Below are positions 26,551 to 35,959 of a stretch of 64,000 bases of DNA, one piece after another. The stretch is from positions 27,840 to 91,839 of the forward strand of contig CALGKA010000096.1 of the NCBI GenBank assembly GCA_937927895.1. The letters are read 5' to 3'. A program made the position numbers and the translations under genes. Numbering within the stretch: the stretch's first letter is position 1; every line of letters begins with the position of its first letter. The notes beneath the pieces are model-generated. The model searched no databases and was not told the origin of the DNA. It saw only the letters and a list, made by a program, of their open reading frames with translations. Origin of the DNA: an uncultured Granulosicoccaceae bacterium. Its GTDB lineage: Bacteria > Pseudomonadota > Gammaproteobacteria > Granulosicoccales > Granulosicoccaceae.

Positions 26551-27687
26551 GTGTCTTATCTAATAGTATTGCCTTGCATGTTCGCCGTATATGTAATGGT
26601 AGGTAGGCTCGGTCTATCGAGAATTGGCTTTACTGCTTGTGCATTATTGTTGACTGTCGTAATGGCGGAATATCGCTGGTTTGAGCCGGGCGTTGATGCT
26701 GTTATCGCTGCGTGTCTCACCATGGCCCTGGCCAACATAAGTGCCTGGCTTATTGAACAGATCATGATGGAAGACATGCCTGCTGAAGAGCTTCAAAAGA
26801 AGCATGAGCAGCAACTCACTAAATTCCGCATGGGTAAGTTTTGCAGTCGCCAGATGCACGATTTTGCAGTAAGCCCGCGTGACAGTGTTTTTGCCATAGG
26901 CCTTATCAACCACGGTGATTGGCCAAAACTGCATGTTGAAATTCAGAACATGAGCAGCTCAGAACGGCAAGGCTTCTATGCAAATTTAAACTATAGCTCT
27001 ATCAGCGAGCGTGCCCTTCAGGAGGTAATAAACGTTCATCCTAAAGATGCCGATGCGCATGTGCTTATGGGGCATGTAAAGCTCTGCTTAGCCAAAAGAC
27101 TCGGTCTTAGACCCGGTTCCAAGTTTAATGAGCCTGTGGCTTTAGCGATAGGGCAGGCATTTAAGCATTTTAATTTAGCACTTAGAAATAACCCCACTGA
27201 CCCTGAAGCGTTGTGTGGTGTACTTATGGCCAAAGGTTTTACTGGTTTGCGCGCCGAGCACATTATGAAAAGCCTTAAGCAATTGCTTGATGCTGATCCC
27301 ACACACTTACATGGCGTGATTGCCGCCGCGCGCTTTCTTGTGCATTCAACTGAGCTGGCCAATTCCTTTGTGAGTCTGGTGGAGACATCCGTTGATGGAA
27401 GGTGTGAGTCAACGGTCGCTATTGCTAGAATTATTGCTCACATTGAATGTACCGGTTTGGTTGAAAACGGCGTTAACAACTCGTTGGTAATTGCAGATGT
27501 CTACGAGCAGTTGCGTTGTTACAAGCGTGAGACAGCAAGCCTGGGTAACTGGCAGCGTGGTATTTCAGATAATGTGGTTGCTTATATGCTGCAACTTATA
27601 GGCGATGTAGATGAATCCAAGGAGTATTTAGATAAGATTAACGGGCTGGTGAGCCCGTATCCGTGGCAGATTAACTCTGCTGCTTAA
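26551..27687 (+). CDS. uncharacterised membrane-anchored protein with helical repeats
   Basis: I do not recognise this 378-residue protein. It starts with GTG at 26551 after GGAGC. Two or three transmembrane helices lie within the first about 75 residues. The rest is soluble and helical, with TPR-like segments such as ALQEVINVHPKDADAHVLMG and FKHFNLALRNNPTDPEALCG. The arrangement suggests a membrane-tethered scaffold facing the cytoplasm. It is downstream of ctaA but separated by 116 bp that can fold, so co-transcription is uncertain. Confidence 0.75.
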   Translation: MSYLIVLPCMFAVYVMVGRLGLSRIGFTACALLLTVVMAEYRWFEPGVDAVIAACLTMALANISAWLIEQIMMEDMPAEELQKKHEQQLTKFRMGKFCSRQMHDFAVSPRDSVFAIGLINHGDWPKLHVEIQNMSSSERQGFYANLNYSSISERALQEVINVHPKDADAHVLMGHVKLCLAKRLGLRPGSKFNEPVALAIGQAFKHFNLALRNNPTDPEALCGVLMAKGFTGLRAEHIMKSLKQLLDADPTHLHGVIAAARFLVHSTELANSFVSLVETSVDGRCESTVAIARIIAHIECTGLVENGVNNSLVIADVYEQLRCYKRETASLGNWQRGISDNVVAYMLQLIGDVDESKEYLDKINGLVSPYPWQINSAA

Positions 27688-27699
27688 TACACACTTGTG

Positions 27700-27730
27700 A
27701 AAAATGCCGCGCCTATCAACAGATAGGCGC
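27700..27730 (-). terminator. intrinsic terminator of lon
   Basis: A 9-bp stem (GCGCCTATC at 27709-27717 with GATAGGCGC at 27722-27730) closes a 4-nt loop. On the minus strand it is followed within four bases by TTTTT, so it ends lon transcription. It may also stop readthrough from the convergent upstream gene. Confidence 0.8.
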
Positions 27731-27742
27731 TATGTAGGAAAG

Positions 27743-30142
27743 TTAAGGTTGCGTAAGCGATCCTTTAAATACAATTTTTGCCACATCTTTGTAGGTTTGC
27801 GCAAAGTGCACTTTTATACCCGTTTTAACAGAGCGTGAAAGTTCATCGTAGTCCCGTTTATTGTCAAACGGCAGCACTACGGTTTTAATGCCCAATCGTT
27901 TTGACGCAATTAGTTTTTCTTTTATGCCGCCAACAGGCAATACTTGCCCTGTAAGTGTCAGCTCACCCGTCATTGCAATCGTCGAGTTGATCTTTTTATT
28001 CAACGCCAGTGATAACAATGACGTTGCCATAGTAATGCCCGCGCTTGGGCCGTCTTTAGGTGTGGCCCCCTCAGGTACATGTAAATGTATAAAAGTGTTT
28101 TTACTTAGATCATTTTTGAATTTGTAGTCGGACAAATTAGAGGTGACATAGCTATAGGCAATTTCAGCTGACTCTTTCATAACAGCGCCTAAGTTACCGG
28201 TAAGCTTAAAGCCACTTTTTTCACTGTTAATAATGGTTGATTCAATCGGCAGAGTAGCGCCACCCATGGCCGTCCACGCAAGGCCTGTAACAACTCCAAC
28301 ACCTTTGAGTTGGCGTTCTTGTCTAAAGATAGGTTGTCCGACGAAATCGATCAACGTTTTGTTATTGACAGACACTTTTTTACTACCACTGAGTAACTGC
28401 ACCACGGCTTTTCTAAGAATTTTAGCTAGCAGCTTTTCAAGGTTTCTAACCCCCGCTTCACGCGCATAGCCCTCAATCAATGCTTTCATAGCACTGTCGG
28501 TCATGGTGATTTTAGAAGGTGCAACCTTGTTCTTTTCCAGCAGTCGTGGCCACAGATGTTTGGTGGCAATTTTAAATTTTTCTTCCGGTAGGTAACCTGC
28601 CAGACGAATATCATCCATGCGGTCTAATAGCGGTCGTGGGATAGTGTCTATCTGATTGGCTGTACAAACAAATAGCACCCGTGAGAGATCAACACGTAAA
28701 TCTAAATAGTGATCAAGGAACTCGCTGTTTTGTTCAGGGTCAAGAACCTCAAGTAGTGCTGAGGCTGGATCACCTTGAAACGATGCGCCGATTTTATCTA
28801 CTTCATCAAGCATAATTACCGGGTTTTCAACCTCTACATCTTTTAGAGCTTGCACCAGTTTGCCTGGCATCGCACCAATGTAGGTTCGTCGGTGGCCTTT
28901 GATCTCTGCTTCATCTCGCATGCCGCCTAAACTGAAGCGATAAAATTTACGCCCTAGTGAATCAGCTATAGATCTACCAATGGAAGTTTTACCAACACCC
29001 GGTGGGCCAACTAATAACAGAATTGATCCGGAAATTTCCCCGCGGTAAGAGCCCAATGCTAAGAACTCCAGAATTCTATCTTTTACATCGTCCAGGCCGG
29101 CGTGGTCTTTGTTGAGAATTCTTCGCGCCTGCTTAAGATTAAGCTTGTCTTCAGAGTGTACGCCCCATGGGACATTGGTCACCCAGTCCAGGTAGTTTCT
29201 TGTGACACCATATTCAGGTGATCCGGTTTCAAGAATCGAAAGTTTGTTTAGCTCTTCATCAAAGCGTTTTTGAACTGCTTCTGTTGGTGCACGATTTTCC
29301 ATGCGCTCAGTAAACTGTTCTATATCTGCAGTTCGGTCATCTTTGGCTATGCCTAGCTCGCGCTGAATGACTTTAAGCTGCTCTTTTAGAAAAAATTCGC
29401 GTTGGTTCTTGTGTATTTTGCTTTCAACTTCTTGTCTTATCTCGCCTTGGAGACGCGCCAAATCTATTTCTTTGCGCAGCAATAACAAAACTTTTTCCAT
29501 GCGTTGGAGAATAGGAATGGTATCTAAGACTTCTTGAAGGTCATTGCCGGGGGCGGTGGTAATGGCCGCTGCAAAATCGGCCAGAGGTGATGGCTCGTTC
29601 AAATTAAAATGGTTAAGAAAGTTTTTCAGCTCTTCGTTGTACAGTGGATTAAGCGGTACCAGCTCTTTTATAGCCTGAATCAATGCCATCGCATAGGCTT
29701 TGACATCTTCCGGGCTCTCTTCTGGTTCTATTGGGTAATCAACTGATGCTGCCAGTGGTGGTGCTTTTCTTATCCACTTACGAATAGAGAATCTTTGAAG
29801 GCCCTGGGCAATAAACTGAATGCTTGAGTCTTGTTCAATCACATTGTGAAGGCGCACAACACAGCCGGTTCTTGCAAATTCAGTTGGGTCGGGAATTTCC
29901 TGGGCGTCTTCTTTTACATGCATAAGGCCAAGTACATGTTGGCCGTTCTCGTGCAGCTGTTCGAATGTGCCTCGCCAATGATCGCGATCTACCACCAAGG
30001 GTTGAATCTGGGCTGGAAAAAATGGTCGATCATAAACCGGAAGAATAAGTATTTTTGTAGGCAAGGCCTGGCCAGGTAAGATCAGGCCCGTGCTCTTTTT
30101 TTTATTCTTCGGTAATACTTGTGGTTCGTCGTCTTGGCTCAT
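27743..30142 (-). CDS. lon: ATP-dependent protease Lon (LonA type)
   Basis: Lon degrades misfolded and regulatory proteins. The 799-residue protein has the N-terminal substrate-binding LAN domain, a coiled-coil region, an AAA+ module with Walker A GPPGVGKTS and Walker B IMLDEVDKI, and a C-terminal protease domain. The catalytic Ser700 lies in DGPSAG and the Lys in GGIKEKLIA. A Lys-rich N-terminal extension (KNKKKS) precedes the LAN domain. No clpX or hupB neighbours are present, unlike the usual main lon locus, so a second lon elsewhere is possible. A heat-shock-type promoter candidate lies upstream. Confidence 0.96.
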   Translation of the reverse strand: MSQDDEPQVLPKNKKKSTGLILPGQALPTKILILPVYDRPFFPAQIQPLVVDRDHWRGTFEQLHENGQHVLGLMHVKEDAQEIPDPTEFARTGCVVRLHNVIEQDSSIQFIAQGLQRFSIRKWIRKAPPLAASVDYPIEPEESPEDVKAYAMALIQAIKELVPLNPLYNEELKNFLNHFNLNEPSPLADFAAAITTAPGNDLQEVLDTIPILQRMEKVLLLLRKEIDLARLQGEIRQEVESKIHKNQREFFLKEQLKVIQRELGIAKDDRTADIEQFTERMENRAPTEAVQKRFDEELNKLSILETGSPEYGVTRNYLDWVTNVPWGVHSEDKLNLKQARRILNKDHAGLDDVKDRILEFLALGSYRGEISGSILLLVGPPGVGKTSIGRSIADSLGRKFYRFSLGGMRDEAEIKGHRRTYIGAMPGKLVQALKDVEVENPVIMLDEVDKIGASFQGDPASALLEVLDPEQNSEFLDHYLDLRVDLSRVLFVCTANQIDTIPRPLLDRMDDIRLAGYLPEEKFKIATKHLWPRLLEKNKVAPSKITMTDSAMKALIEGYAREAGVRNLEKLLAKILRKAVVQLLSGSKKVSVNNKTLIDFVGQPIFRQERQLKGVGVVTGLAWTAMGGATLPIESTIINSEKSGFKLTGNLGAVMKESAEIAYSYVTSNLSDYKFKNDLSKNTFIHLHVPEGATPKDGPSAGITMATSLLSLALNKKINSTIAMTGELTLTGQVLPVGGIKEKLIASKRLGIKTVVLPFDNKRDYDELSRSVKTGIKVHFAQTYKDVAKIVFKGSLTQP

Positions 30143-30254
30143 GGAGAAGGGGCTATTATCCTGTTTGTTCGTGCCAGCATTTGGCCCGCGATTGACTCGA
30201 TAAAAAATAACAAAGAAACAAATGCTGGGAGACTGTTACATATGAAGAGTATAA

Positions 30255-30282
30255 ATATGCGGCAATCACTTATAAAATCAAG
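30255..30282 (-). promoter_or_regulatory. candidate sigma-32 (heat shock) promoter of lon
   Basis: On the minus strand CTTGATT is followed after 13 bp by CCGCATAT, close to the RpoH consensus CTTGAAA - 13 to 17 - CCCCATNT. It would start transcription about 105 nt before the lon ATG. lon is a classic RpoH target in proteobacteria, which supports the call. Confidence 0.5.
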
Positions 30283-30399
30283 GTGCACATTGTATCTGTA
30301 CCCGCAGACAATGTACCAACAACTGACAGTTCTGTACTGTTGCGGATTACAGTTGCGGTTTGGTTAAACAAGTGGTGATTACGCAGGCAATATTGTTTG

Positions 30400-31383
30400 T
30401 TAACCAAGTGTCAGTGTAACTGCTGCTGCCGCTACAATATCTTCAACGCTTGCACCGCGAGACAAATCACAAACGGGCTTAGCGAAGCCTTGTAAAATCG
30501 GACCAGTTGCTTGTGCCCCGCCACAATATTGGACCATTTTGTAAGCAATGTTTCCGGCATTTAAGTCGGGAAATATCAATACGTTAGCTTTACCGGCAAC
30601 ATCCCCTGGGGTGGCAAGCTTTGTATTGGCAACACGCTCTGAAAGGGCTGCATCAACCTGTATCTCACCCTCTATTTTGATGTGCGGGGCACGCTTTCGA
30701 ACAATTTCTACTGCTGCAGCCACTTTACTGACGCTTGCATGACGTGCGCTGCCGTGCGTCGAGAATGACAACATTGCGACTCGCGGTTCTACTTTCATTA
30801 TTTTTTCTGCGCTTTCGGCAGAGGTGATCGCGATCTCTGCCAGTTGTTCCTCCGTGGGGGCAATATTCAGCGCACAATCTGCGAAAAGCAGGCTATCTGC
30901 TACGCCATCTGCAGGGGTATTTAGCGCCATTATGAAAAAGCTGGATAACGTTTTTATTCCGCTTTTTGGTCCTACCGCAAAGCTTGCTTCTAATACCTTT
31001 GCAGTTGGTAGCACAGCTCCTGCGACCATTGCATCAACGTCGCCGGTATGTAGCATAGCAATAGATTGATAGATGGGAAGTTGGATAAAATCGGATACTG
31101 TTTCTGCAGTGATTTTGCGTTTCTTGCCTATCAGTGCAGTGCTGAGATGGTCTGAAGGCGAAGCGCTTGAATCAACGATTTCAATACCGGATAGATCGTT
31201 ATTACTGTTTTTCGCTACCGCGGCTACCAGTGCAGCATCACCTAGTAGAATTGGTGTGGCAATTCCTTGCTCTTTAATGTCTATAGCCGCAGCTTGCACT
31301 CGTGGGTCTTCGCCCTCGGGTAGGGCCAAGCGGCTAATTTTTGATTTACACTGCTCAATACAGCTTTTGATAACGTCATTCAT
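30400..31383 (-). CDS. pta: phosphate acetyltransferase Pta (short form)
   Basis: Pta interconverts acetyl-CoA and acetyl phosphate. The 327-residue product is the short catalytic form without the N-terminal DRTGG and P-loop domains of the E. coli enzyme. It carries family segments such as RLALPEGEDPRVQAAA near the N-terminus, DVDAMVAGAV, and the C-terminal LIFPDLNAGNIAYKMVQ and GPILQGFAKPVCDLSRG. The lysine-poor extreme C-terminus is normal. No ackA lies beside it, so its partner acetate kinase must be elsewhere. The short form can be confused with phosphate butyryltransferase, but the C-terminal motif favours Pta. Confidence 0.93.
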   Translation of the reverse strand: MNDVIKSCIEQCKSKISRLALPEGEDPRVQAAAIDIKEQGIATPILLGDAALVAAVAKNSNNDLSGIEIVDSSASPSDHLSTALIGKKRKITAETVSDFIQLPIYQSIAMLHTGDVDAMVAGAVLPTAKVLEASFAVGPKSGIKTLSSFFIMALNTPADGVADSLLFADCALNIAPTEEQLAEIAITSAESAEKIMKVEPRVAMLSFSTHGSARHASVSKVAAAVEIVRKRAPHIKIEGEIQVDAALSERVANTKLATPGDVAGKANVLIFPDLNAGNIAYKMVQYCGGAQATGPILQGFAKPVCDLSRGASVEDIVAAAAVTLTLG

Positions 31384-31461
31384 AGTGCAGTCGCTGCAAA
31401 GTAGCCTTAAGTTAACGTGGCGACCTTCAGCCCTATTGATTAAAATGGGGCTGGAGATGCC

Positions 31462-31482
31462 ATGAAGAATACCACTAGTTGA
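31462..31482 (+). other. six-codon mini-ORF overlapping the ampD start
   Basis: GGAG at 31453-31456 sits five bases before an ATG that opens a six-codon frame (M-K-N-T-T-S). Its TGA stop overlaps the ampD TTG start by two bases. This looks like a stop-start coupling site, though the frame is too short to judge by composition. Confidence 0.35.
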
Positions 31483-32096
31483 ACATTGAAAATCACTGGC
31501 TGCAACACGCTAAGCGACGTCCATCGCCAAACTTTGATGCAAGGCCCGCCGGCTGTTTAGTGGATACCCTTGTCATTCATAATATAAGCTTGCCGCCACG
31601 GCAGTTTGGTGGTGGTCACGTTGATGAGCTTTTTACTAATTGCCTTAAGCCCGAGGGGCATCCGTATTTTGCAGAAGTTTGTCATTTAAAGGTGTCGGCC
31701 CACGTACTTATTAATCGCTCTGGCGACCTAACCCAGTATGTCGCGTTTGATCAGCGCGCTTGGCATGCCGGACTTTCAAGCTATTCCGGGCGAGACAAAT
31801 TCAATGATTTTTCAATTGGTATTGAACTCGAAGGTGCTGACGATATTGCCTTTGAGCCCGTCCAATACCTAGTGGTTGCAAAATTAATTGCCGCGCTTTG
31901 TAATGTATATCCGGGGTTAACTGAAAATCCATGGCTCGCAGAAGGGCGCATTGGCAAAGAATTGACTAAAGAAGCAAACGATACCCTGAATATTGTCGGT
32001 CACAGTACTATCTCTCCGGGCAGAAAAACTGATCCCGGGCCGTTATTTGATTGGCAAAAGCTCCATCAGCTAGTGCGCTTTACGGCCAAACTGTAA
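31479..32096 (+). CDS. ampD: 1,6-anhydro-N-acetylmuramyl-L-alanine amidase AmpD
   Basis: AmpD cleaves the peptide from anhydromuropeptides in the cytoplasm during cell-wall recycling and thereby keeps AmpR-type beta-lactamase induction low. The zinc and catalytic motifs are present: VIHNISLPP near residue 32, the SAHVLI region, and GHSTISPGRKTDPGP near the C-terminus. The core matches E. coli AmpD along its length, with a modest insertion before the last motif (205 residues). An in-frame TAG directly precedes TTG at 31479, so TTG is the only start that keeps the family N-terminus. Confidence 0.95.
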   Translation: MNIENHWLQHAKRRPSPNFDARPAGCLVDTLVIHNISLPPRQFGGGHVDELFTNCLKPEGHPYFAEVCHLKVSAHVLINRSGDLTQYVAFDQRAWHAGLSSYSGRDKFNDFSIGIELEGADDIAFEPVQYLVVAKLIAALCNVYPGLTENPWLAEGRIGKELTKEANDTLNIVGHSTISPGRKTDPGPLFDWQKLHQLVRFTAKL

Positions 32097-32254
32097 GATC
32101 TAGATTTAATACCGGAACCTTTTTTGCTCGAATCGGTTAGCGATTGTGTGAGGTACCTGGCTGTGCACGGTGCTTGCACTCAATAAACTTGGACTAGCTC
32201 ACAGTGTAATGTTGCGCCGTATTTTGATGCGTAGTGCCATTAGACTGACTTAAA

Positions 32255-33616
32255 TTGTTAGTTCGACTTTATTTCTATCAATTAAATTTAAGGTTCACTT
32301 TGCGTAAACTGCCCTTCAGCCGTGCATACTATGTCATCACAACATTGTGTTGTTTGGCCGCACTTGGTGTAGCACTGCTGTTTGCTTTTAATCTGGCATC
32401 ATTTGAATTTGGCAGGCATTTAGCCGCAGGCGATGTTTCATCTGCGGTATCGCTTTCGCTGCGTAGTGGTATCGGCGATATTCTGGCTCAGGTTGGTGTG
32501 AGCGGAAAAGTATCACTGTTTGTTAGCCTGTTGTTTTCAGTGAGTGTGGCTGCATTTTCAATCACAACTGCAACGCTTGCCTTTGTGTTTTCATCAATAA
32601 TGATTGCAGTAGTAATTAATTCCGCACCTGCTAGTGCTTTTTCTCCTACCTTGATTCACGCCATTGCCGTTTTGGCTGTGGTATATGGCTGTTATTTATT
32701 GTCTAGATTAGTGCAGCATTTGTTGCATCGACGAAAAGTCGGGCAAAAATTTAAACACTATGTATCGTCTAACATTACCGACTACTACATACAAAATCCT
32801 GCTGGTATGGATGCCGTCAGTGCGTCGCGTGAGTTAACCATTCTATTTTGCGATATAAAATGTTTCACGGGTATATCTGAAACCTTAGCGCCTGATCGAT
32901 TGCGTGAATGGCTTAATGCCTACTTCACAGTCGTCAGTCACGTGATACATCAGCATGGTGGTACGGTTGATAAGTATATGGGTGATAGCGTGATGGCTTT
33001 TTGGGGTGCGCCATGGGCCAGTGACACACATGCGACAGATGCGGTTTTCGCTTCAAGAAAAATCCAACAAGAAGTAGCAGCGCTATCACTTGATATGCAA
33101 AAGGTGGGGTTGCCTGCAATCACTATTGGTATTGGCGTCTCAACAGGCTTTGCAAATGTTGGGCACATGGGGTCAAAATACCACATGACTTACACCGCTG
33201 TGGGTGATGCGGTTAATACCGCTAATCGTTTACAGCGCTGTACTGGTTACTATCAATTACCTTTAGTGGTTTCGGAGGCGACTGTTGAAAAAGTCCCTGA
33301 ATATTTGTTCAGAGAGCTAGATACAGTGCATGTGAAGGGGCGCCAAAGATTCGTGCGTTTGTTTGAGCCGGTTTGTCCAGTCGATGAAGCTTCACCTGGT
33401 TTGCTGAAGCGGTTGCAACTGCATAGAAAAGCCATGCAATTTTTCCGGCGTGGTATGTGGGTAGACGCTGAGAATGTATTTACAACACTAAGCCTTGATG
33501 GCTCAGGCGATAAAGAGTTTTACAAGAAGTATGTTGATCGCATTGAAAAGATTAAACAAACCAGTCCGACCAGTGAAAGTGCTCACATAGTCGATTTAAC
33601 CCGACAGATGGGCTAG
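32255..33616 (+). CDS. membrane-bound class III adenylate cyclase
   Basis: About four N-terminal transmembrane helices (within residues 25-155) anchor a C-terminal class III nucleotidyl cyclase domain. The two metal-binding aspartates are in LFCDIKCFT and in GDSVMAFWG. The lysine of VDKYMGDS is the adenine-selecting residue, and Asn and Arg of VNTANRLQR complete the transition-state site, so an active adenylate cyclase is predicted. A short helix (KFKHYVSSNITDYYIQN) links membrane and catalytic parts, as in CHASE2 cyclases, but no CHASE2 domain is present. TTG at 32255 is the start used; another TTG at 32300 is possible. It sits alone after ampD. Confidence 0.88.
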   Translation: MLVRLYFYQLNLRFTLRKLPFSRAYYVITTLCCLAALGVALLFAFNLASFEFGRHLAAGDVSSAVSLSLRSGIGDILAQVGVSGKVSLFVSLLFSVSVAAFSITTATLAFVFSSIMIAVVINSAPASAFSPTLIHAIAVLAVVYGCYLLSRLVQHLLHRRKVGQKFKHYVSSNITDYYIQNPAGMDAVSASRELTILFCDIKCFTGISETLAPDRLREWLNAYFTVVSHVIHQHGGTVDKYMGDSVMAFWGAPWASDTHATDAVFASRKIQQEVAALSLDMQKVGLPAITIGIGVSTGFANVGHMGSKYHMTYTAVGDAVNTANRLQRCTGYYQLPLVVSEATVEKVPEYLFRELDTVHVKGRQRFVRLFEPVCPVDEASPGLLKRLQLHRKAMQFFRRGMWVDAENVFTTLSLDGSGDKEFYKKYVDRIEKIKQTSPTSESAHIVDLTRQMG

Positions 33617-33637
33617 TAAAAAAATAGTACATAAGTA

Positions 33638-34360
33638 CTAAAGACTTTTTGCAGCTGGTACTTTTACCCACACATCTTTAATAAATCGCTCTTGTGGTTT
33701 GTAGTGCGATTTATAATTCATTTTGCTGCTTTCCTCGATCCAATAGCCAAGGTAGACATAAGGCAGGCCGCGTTGTATTGCCAGATCTATCTGAGTCATG
33801 ATTGCGGCGGTTCCTAAACTACGTTTTTCATAGTCTGGGTCAAAATAAGTGTATACCGCACTTAATCCGGTGCTGACAATATCGGTTACCGCGACCGCCA
33901 ACAGCTTGCCTTGTAATCTTAAGGTTATGAATTCCGTATCGCACCATTCACTAATTAAGAAACGTTCAAAATCAACTTGTTCGGGTTGATCCATACCACC
34001 TTCAGGATGGCGACTCTCTAAGTAGCGTTGGTATAGATCAAAGTACTCATCAGTAAAGCGTGCGGATTCAAGGCTTACGGCAAGGTCGCTATTGTGTTTC
34101 ACTGAGCGTTTTTGCGAGCGCTTGGGTTCAAAGGTGTTGGTGAGAATTCTGGTTGAAATACATTTTTCACACGTTTCGCAATGCGGCCTATAAAGGTGGT
34201 CTCCGCTACGTCTGAAACCTTTTTGAATCAGTGCGCTGTACAGCTCCATGGTGGGCATGGTGAATGGATCTGCATATACGTTACGCGCAACGTGGTTTTC
34301 CAGATAGCTGCACGGTTCCGGAGGTGACTGAAACAGGACTATTTTCGAGCTGTGCTGCAT
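33638..34360 (-). CDS. bpt: aspartate/glutamate leucyltransferase Bpt
   Basis: Bpt transfers leucine from Leu-tRNA to N-terminal Asp or Glu residues, marking proteins for ClpS-ClpAP (bacterial N-end rule). The 240-residue protein has the N-terminal cysteine-bearing CSYL, the HCETCEKCISTRI cluster and the C-terminal GYWIEESSKMNYKSHYKP signature. The usual neighbour aat is absent; here bpt ends a run of minus-strand genes dsbB-DUF2058-sbcB-bpt. Confidence 0.95.
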   Translation of the reverse strand: MQHSSKIVLFQSPPEPCSYLENHVARNVYADPFTMPTMELYSALIQKGFRRSGDHLYRPHCETCEKCISTRILTNTFEPKRSQKRSVKHNSDLAVSLESARFTDEYFDLYQRYLESRHPEGGMDQPEQVDFERFLISEWCDTEFITLRLQGKLLAVAVTDIVSTGLSAVYTYFDPDYEKRSLGTAAIMTQIDLAIQRGLPYVYLGYWIEESSKMNYKSHYKPQERFIKDVWVKVPAAKSL

Positions 34361-34465
34361 GGTTAGTCTGCTAGGGATTCCTGGGAAATACTATATAACA
34401 ATATAGTGATTGTCTGAAGCTTAGATGAACGTTTCAGCGTTTGGCTCAACGCTTTAGTTATTTGT

Positions 34466-35920
34466 CTATTTTGATGAAAAAGCAGCGACTTCATCGCCGT
34501 ATTCTTGTAGCTTCTTTGCGCGCTGTATTTCAACCGAAGTGGTGGCAGTACTTGCCAGTGTTGCCACTGTTTCTTTATAGTCAGTAATTGATCTGAAGCC
34601 ATCGTCGCCAATGTGTACTCTTTGATGGCAGAAGTCTCGCCAGCGTGAGGTGACCTCTGTATCTAACTTTTCTGGCCAGTTGCGAGCATTAAGTCGAAAG
34701 TACAATTCATTTAAGCGGGTATCTTCAAAAATTTCACTACCTGCTTCTGGCAGTGATTGGTTTGTATTCATAGCCTGTTGCATGGCATCCATTACGCTTT
34801 TATCTTTGTTACTCGCGAAGCGGCCGGAGTATAGGGTTAGGTCTGGGTCATTTTGGTTGGGGTGGTCATGGTTTGTAAACACCCACGCAAGTTTTTCTAG
34901 TACCTGTGGTGCGGCTGCGAGTAATCTCGTGCGGTGCTCCAGGCACTGGTTGCGATCCAGCTGCCAGCGTTTGGCTGTTTCATCGTCTAGTGTTTTAACC
35001 GGCACAAGTATCGGGCAACGATTCGCATGGATAGTTTTGATCGCGATTCGTTGCGTGCCTTCCGGCAAATTTTTAGTCGCTGTGAAAATTCGTTCTCTTA
35101 GAGCTTCTTGAGATAAGTTTATTAAGTCTGTTGGGTCGTGACGTAGGTCGTAGGCAAGCACACCATTGAGATTGGTCGGATGAGGCCCAAGTGGAATCAC
35201 CATCGATAAGTGACCATAGGTGGCGGGTGTCATACCGGAAATATGCAGCACCGGATCTTTTCTTATTGTGTCGAGTGCGGTTGCTAGAATCCATTTTTTA
35301 TCGCGAGTGTTGTAGACGTAGTCAAACAATTTCGGGTGTTTACGTTTGAGCAGTTTAGCCACTGCAATAGTGGCGCGTACATCGGCCAGGGCATCGTGTG
35401 CGTCACCGTGTTCGATGCCGTTGGCAGCGGTAATAAGTTCTAGTCTGTTGGTCGCTTTGTTGTCGGCATCTACCGGCCACTCTATGCCATCGGGACGCAA
35501 CGCTCGGGTAAGCCGTACAACATCTATTAAGTCCCACCTGGAGTTGCCGTCGCGCCATTCGCGCGAGTAGGGGTCAAACAAATTTCTGAACAGCAGTTGA
35601 CGTGTGAATTCGTCATCGAAGCGAATATTGTTGTAGCCGACAGTACAAGTGGCGGGTGTACTCATTAAGCGGTGAATGGTGTTAGCAAATTCCCACTCAC
35701 ATAAGCCTTTTTCATTAGCAGTTTGTGGCAATACGCCGTGCACCATGCAAGATTCCGGGTCGGGAAGGTAGTCTGGTGACTGGCGACAATAGATCATTGT
35801 GCCGTCTTCGATTTCTTCTAGATTTTCATCGGTGCGTATAGATGCAAATTGAACCGGGCGCTCGCGTGCCGGGTCACGTCCGAAGGTTTCGTAGTCGTGC
35901 CAAAGAAAAGTTTTGGACAT
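34466..35920 (-). CDS. sbcB: exodeoxyribonuclease I SbcB
   Basis: SbcB digests single-stranded DNA 3' to 5' in recombination and mismatch repair. The DEDDh nuclease motifs are visible: FLWHDYETFG at the N-terminus, GYNNIRFDDEFTR near residue 95 and GDAHDALADVRAT near residue 175. The C-terminal half carries the SH3-like and helical ExoI domains. At 484 residues it is of normal length. It lies between a DUF2058 gene (39 bp upstream) and bpt (105 bp downstream). Confidence 0.96.
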   Translation of the reverse strand: MSKTFLWHDYETFGRDPARERPVQFASIRTDENLEEIEDGTMIYCRQSPDYLPDPESCMVHGVLPQTANEKGLCEWEFANTIHRLMSTPATCTVGYNNIRFDDEFTRQLLFRNLFDPYSREWRDGNSRWDLIDVVRLTRALRPDGIEWPVDADNKATNRLELITAANGIEHGDAHDALADVRATIAVAKLLKRKHPKLFDYVYNTRDKKWILATALDTIRKDPVLHISGMTPATYGHLSMVIPLGPHPTNLNGVLAYDLRHDPTDLINLSQEALRERIFTATKNLPEGTQRIAIKTIHANRCPILVPVKTLDDETAKRWQLDRNQCLEHRTRLLAAAPQVLEKLAWVFTNHDHPNQNDPDLTLYSGRFASNKDKSVMDAMQQAMNTNQSLPEAGSEIFEDTRLNELYFRLNARNWPEKLDTEVTSRWRDFCHQRVHIGDDGFRSITDYKETVATLASTATTSVEIQRAKKLQEYGDEVAAFSSK

Positions 35921-35959
35921 CTGTTACTGCAACTTAACGTAAAGAGCTAAGGCAATATT

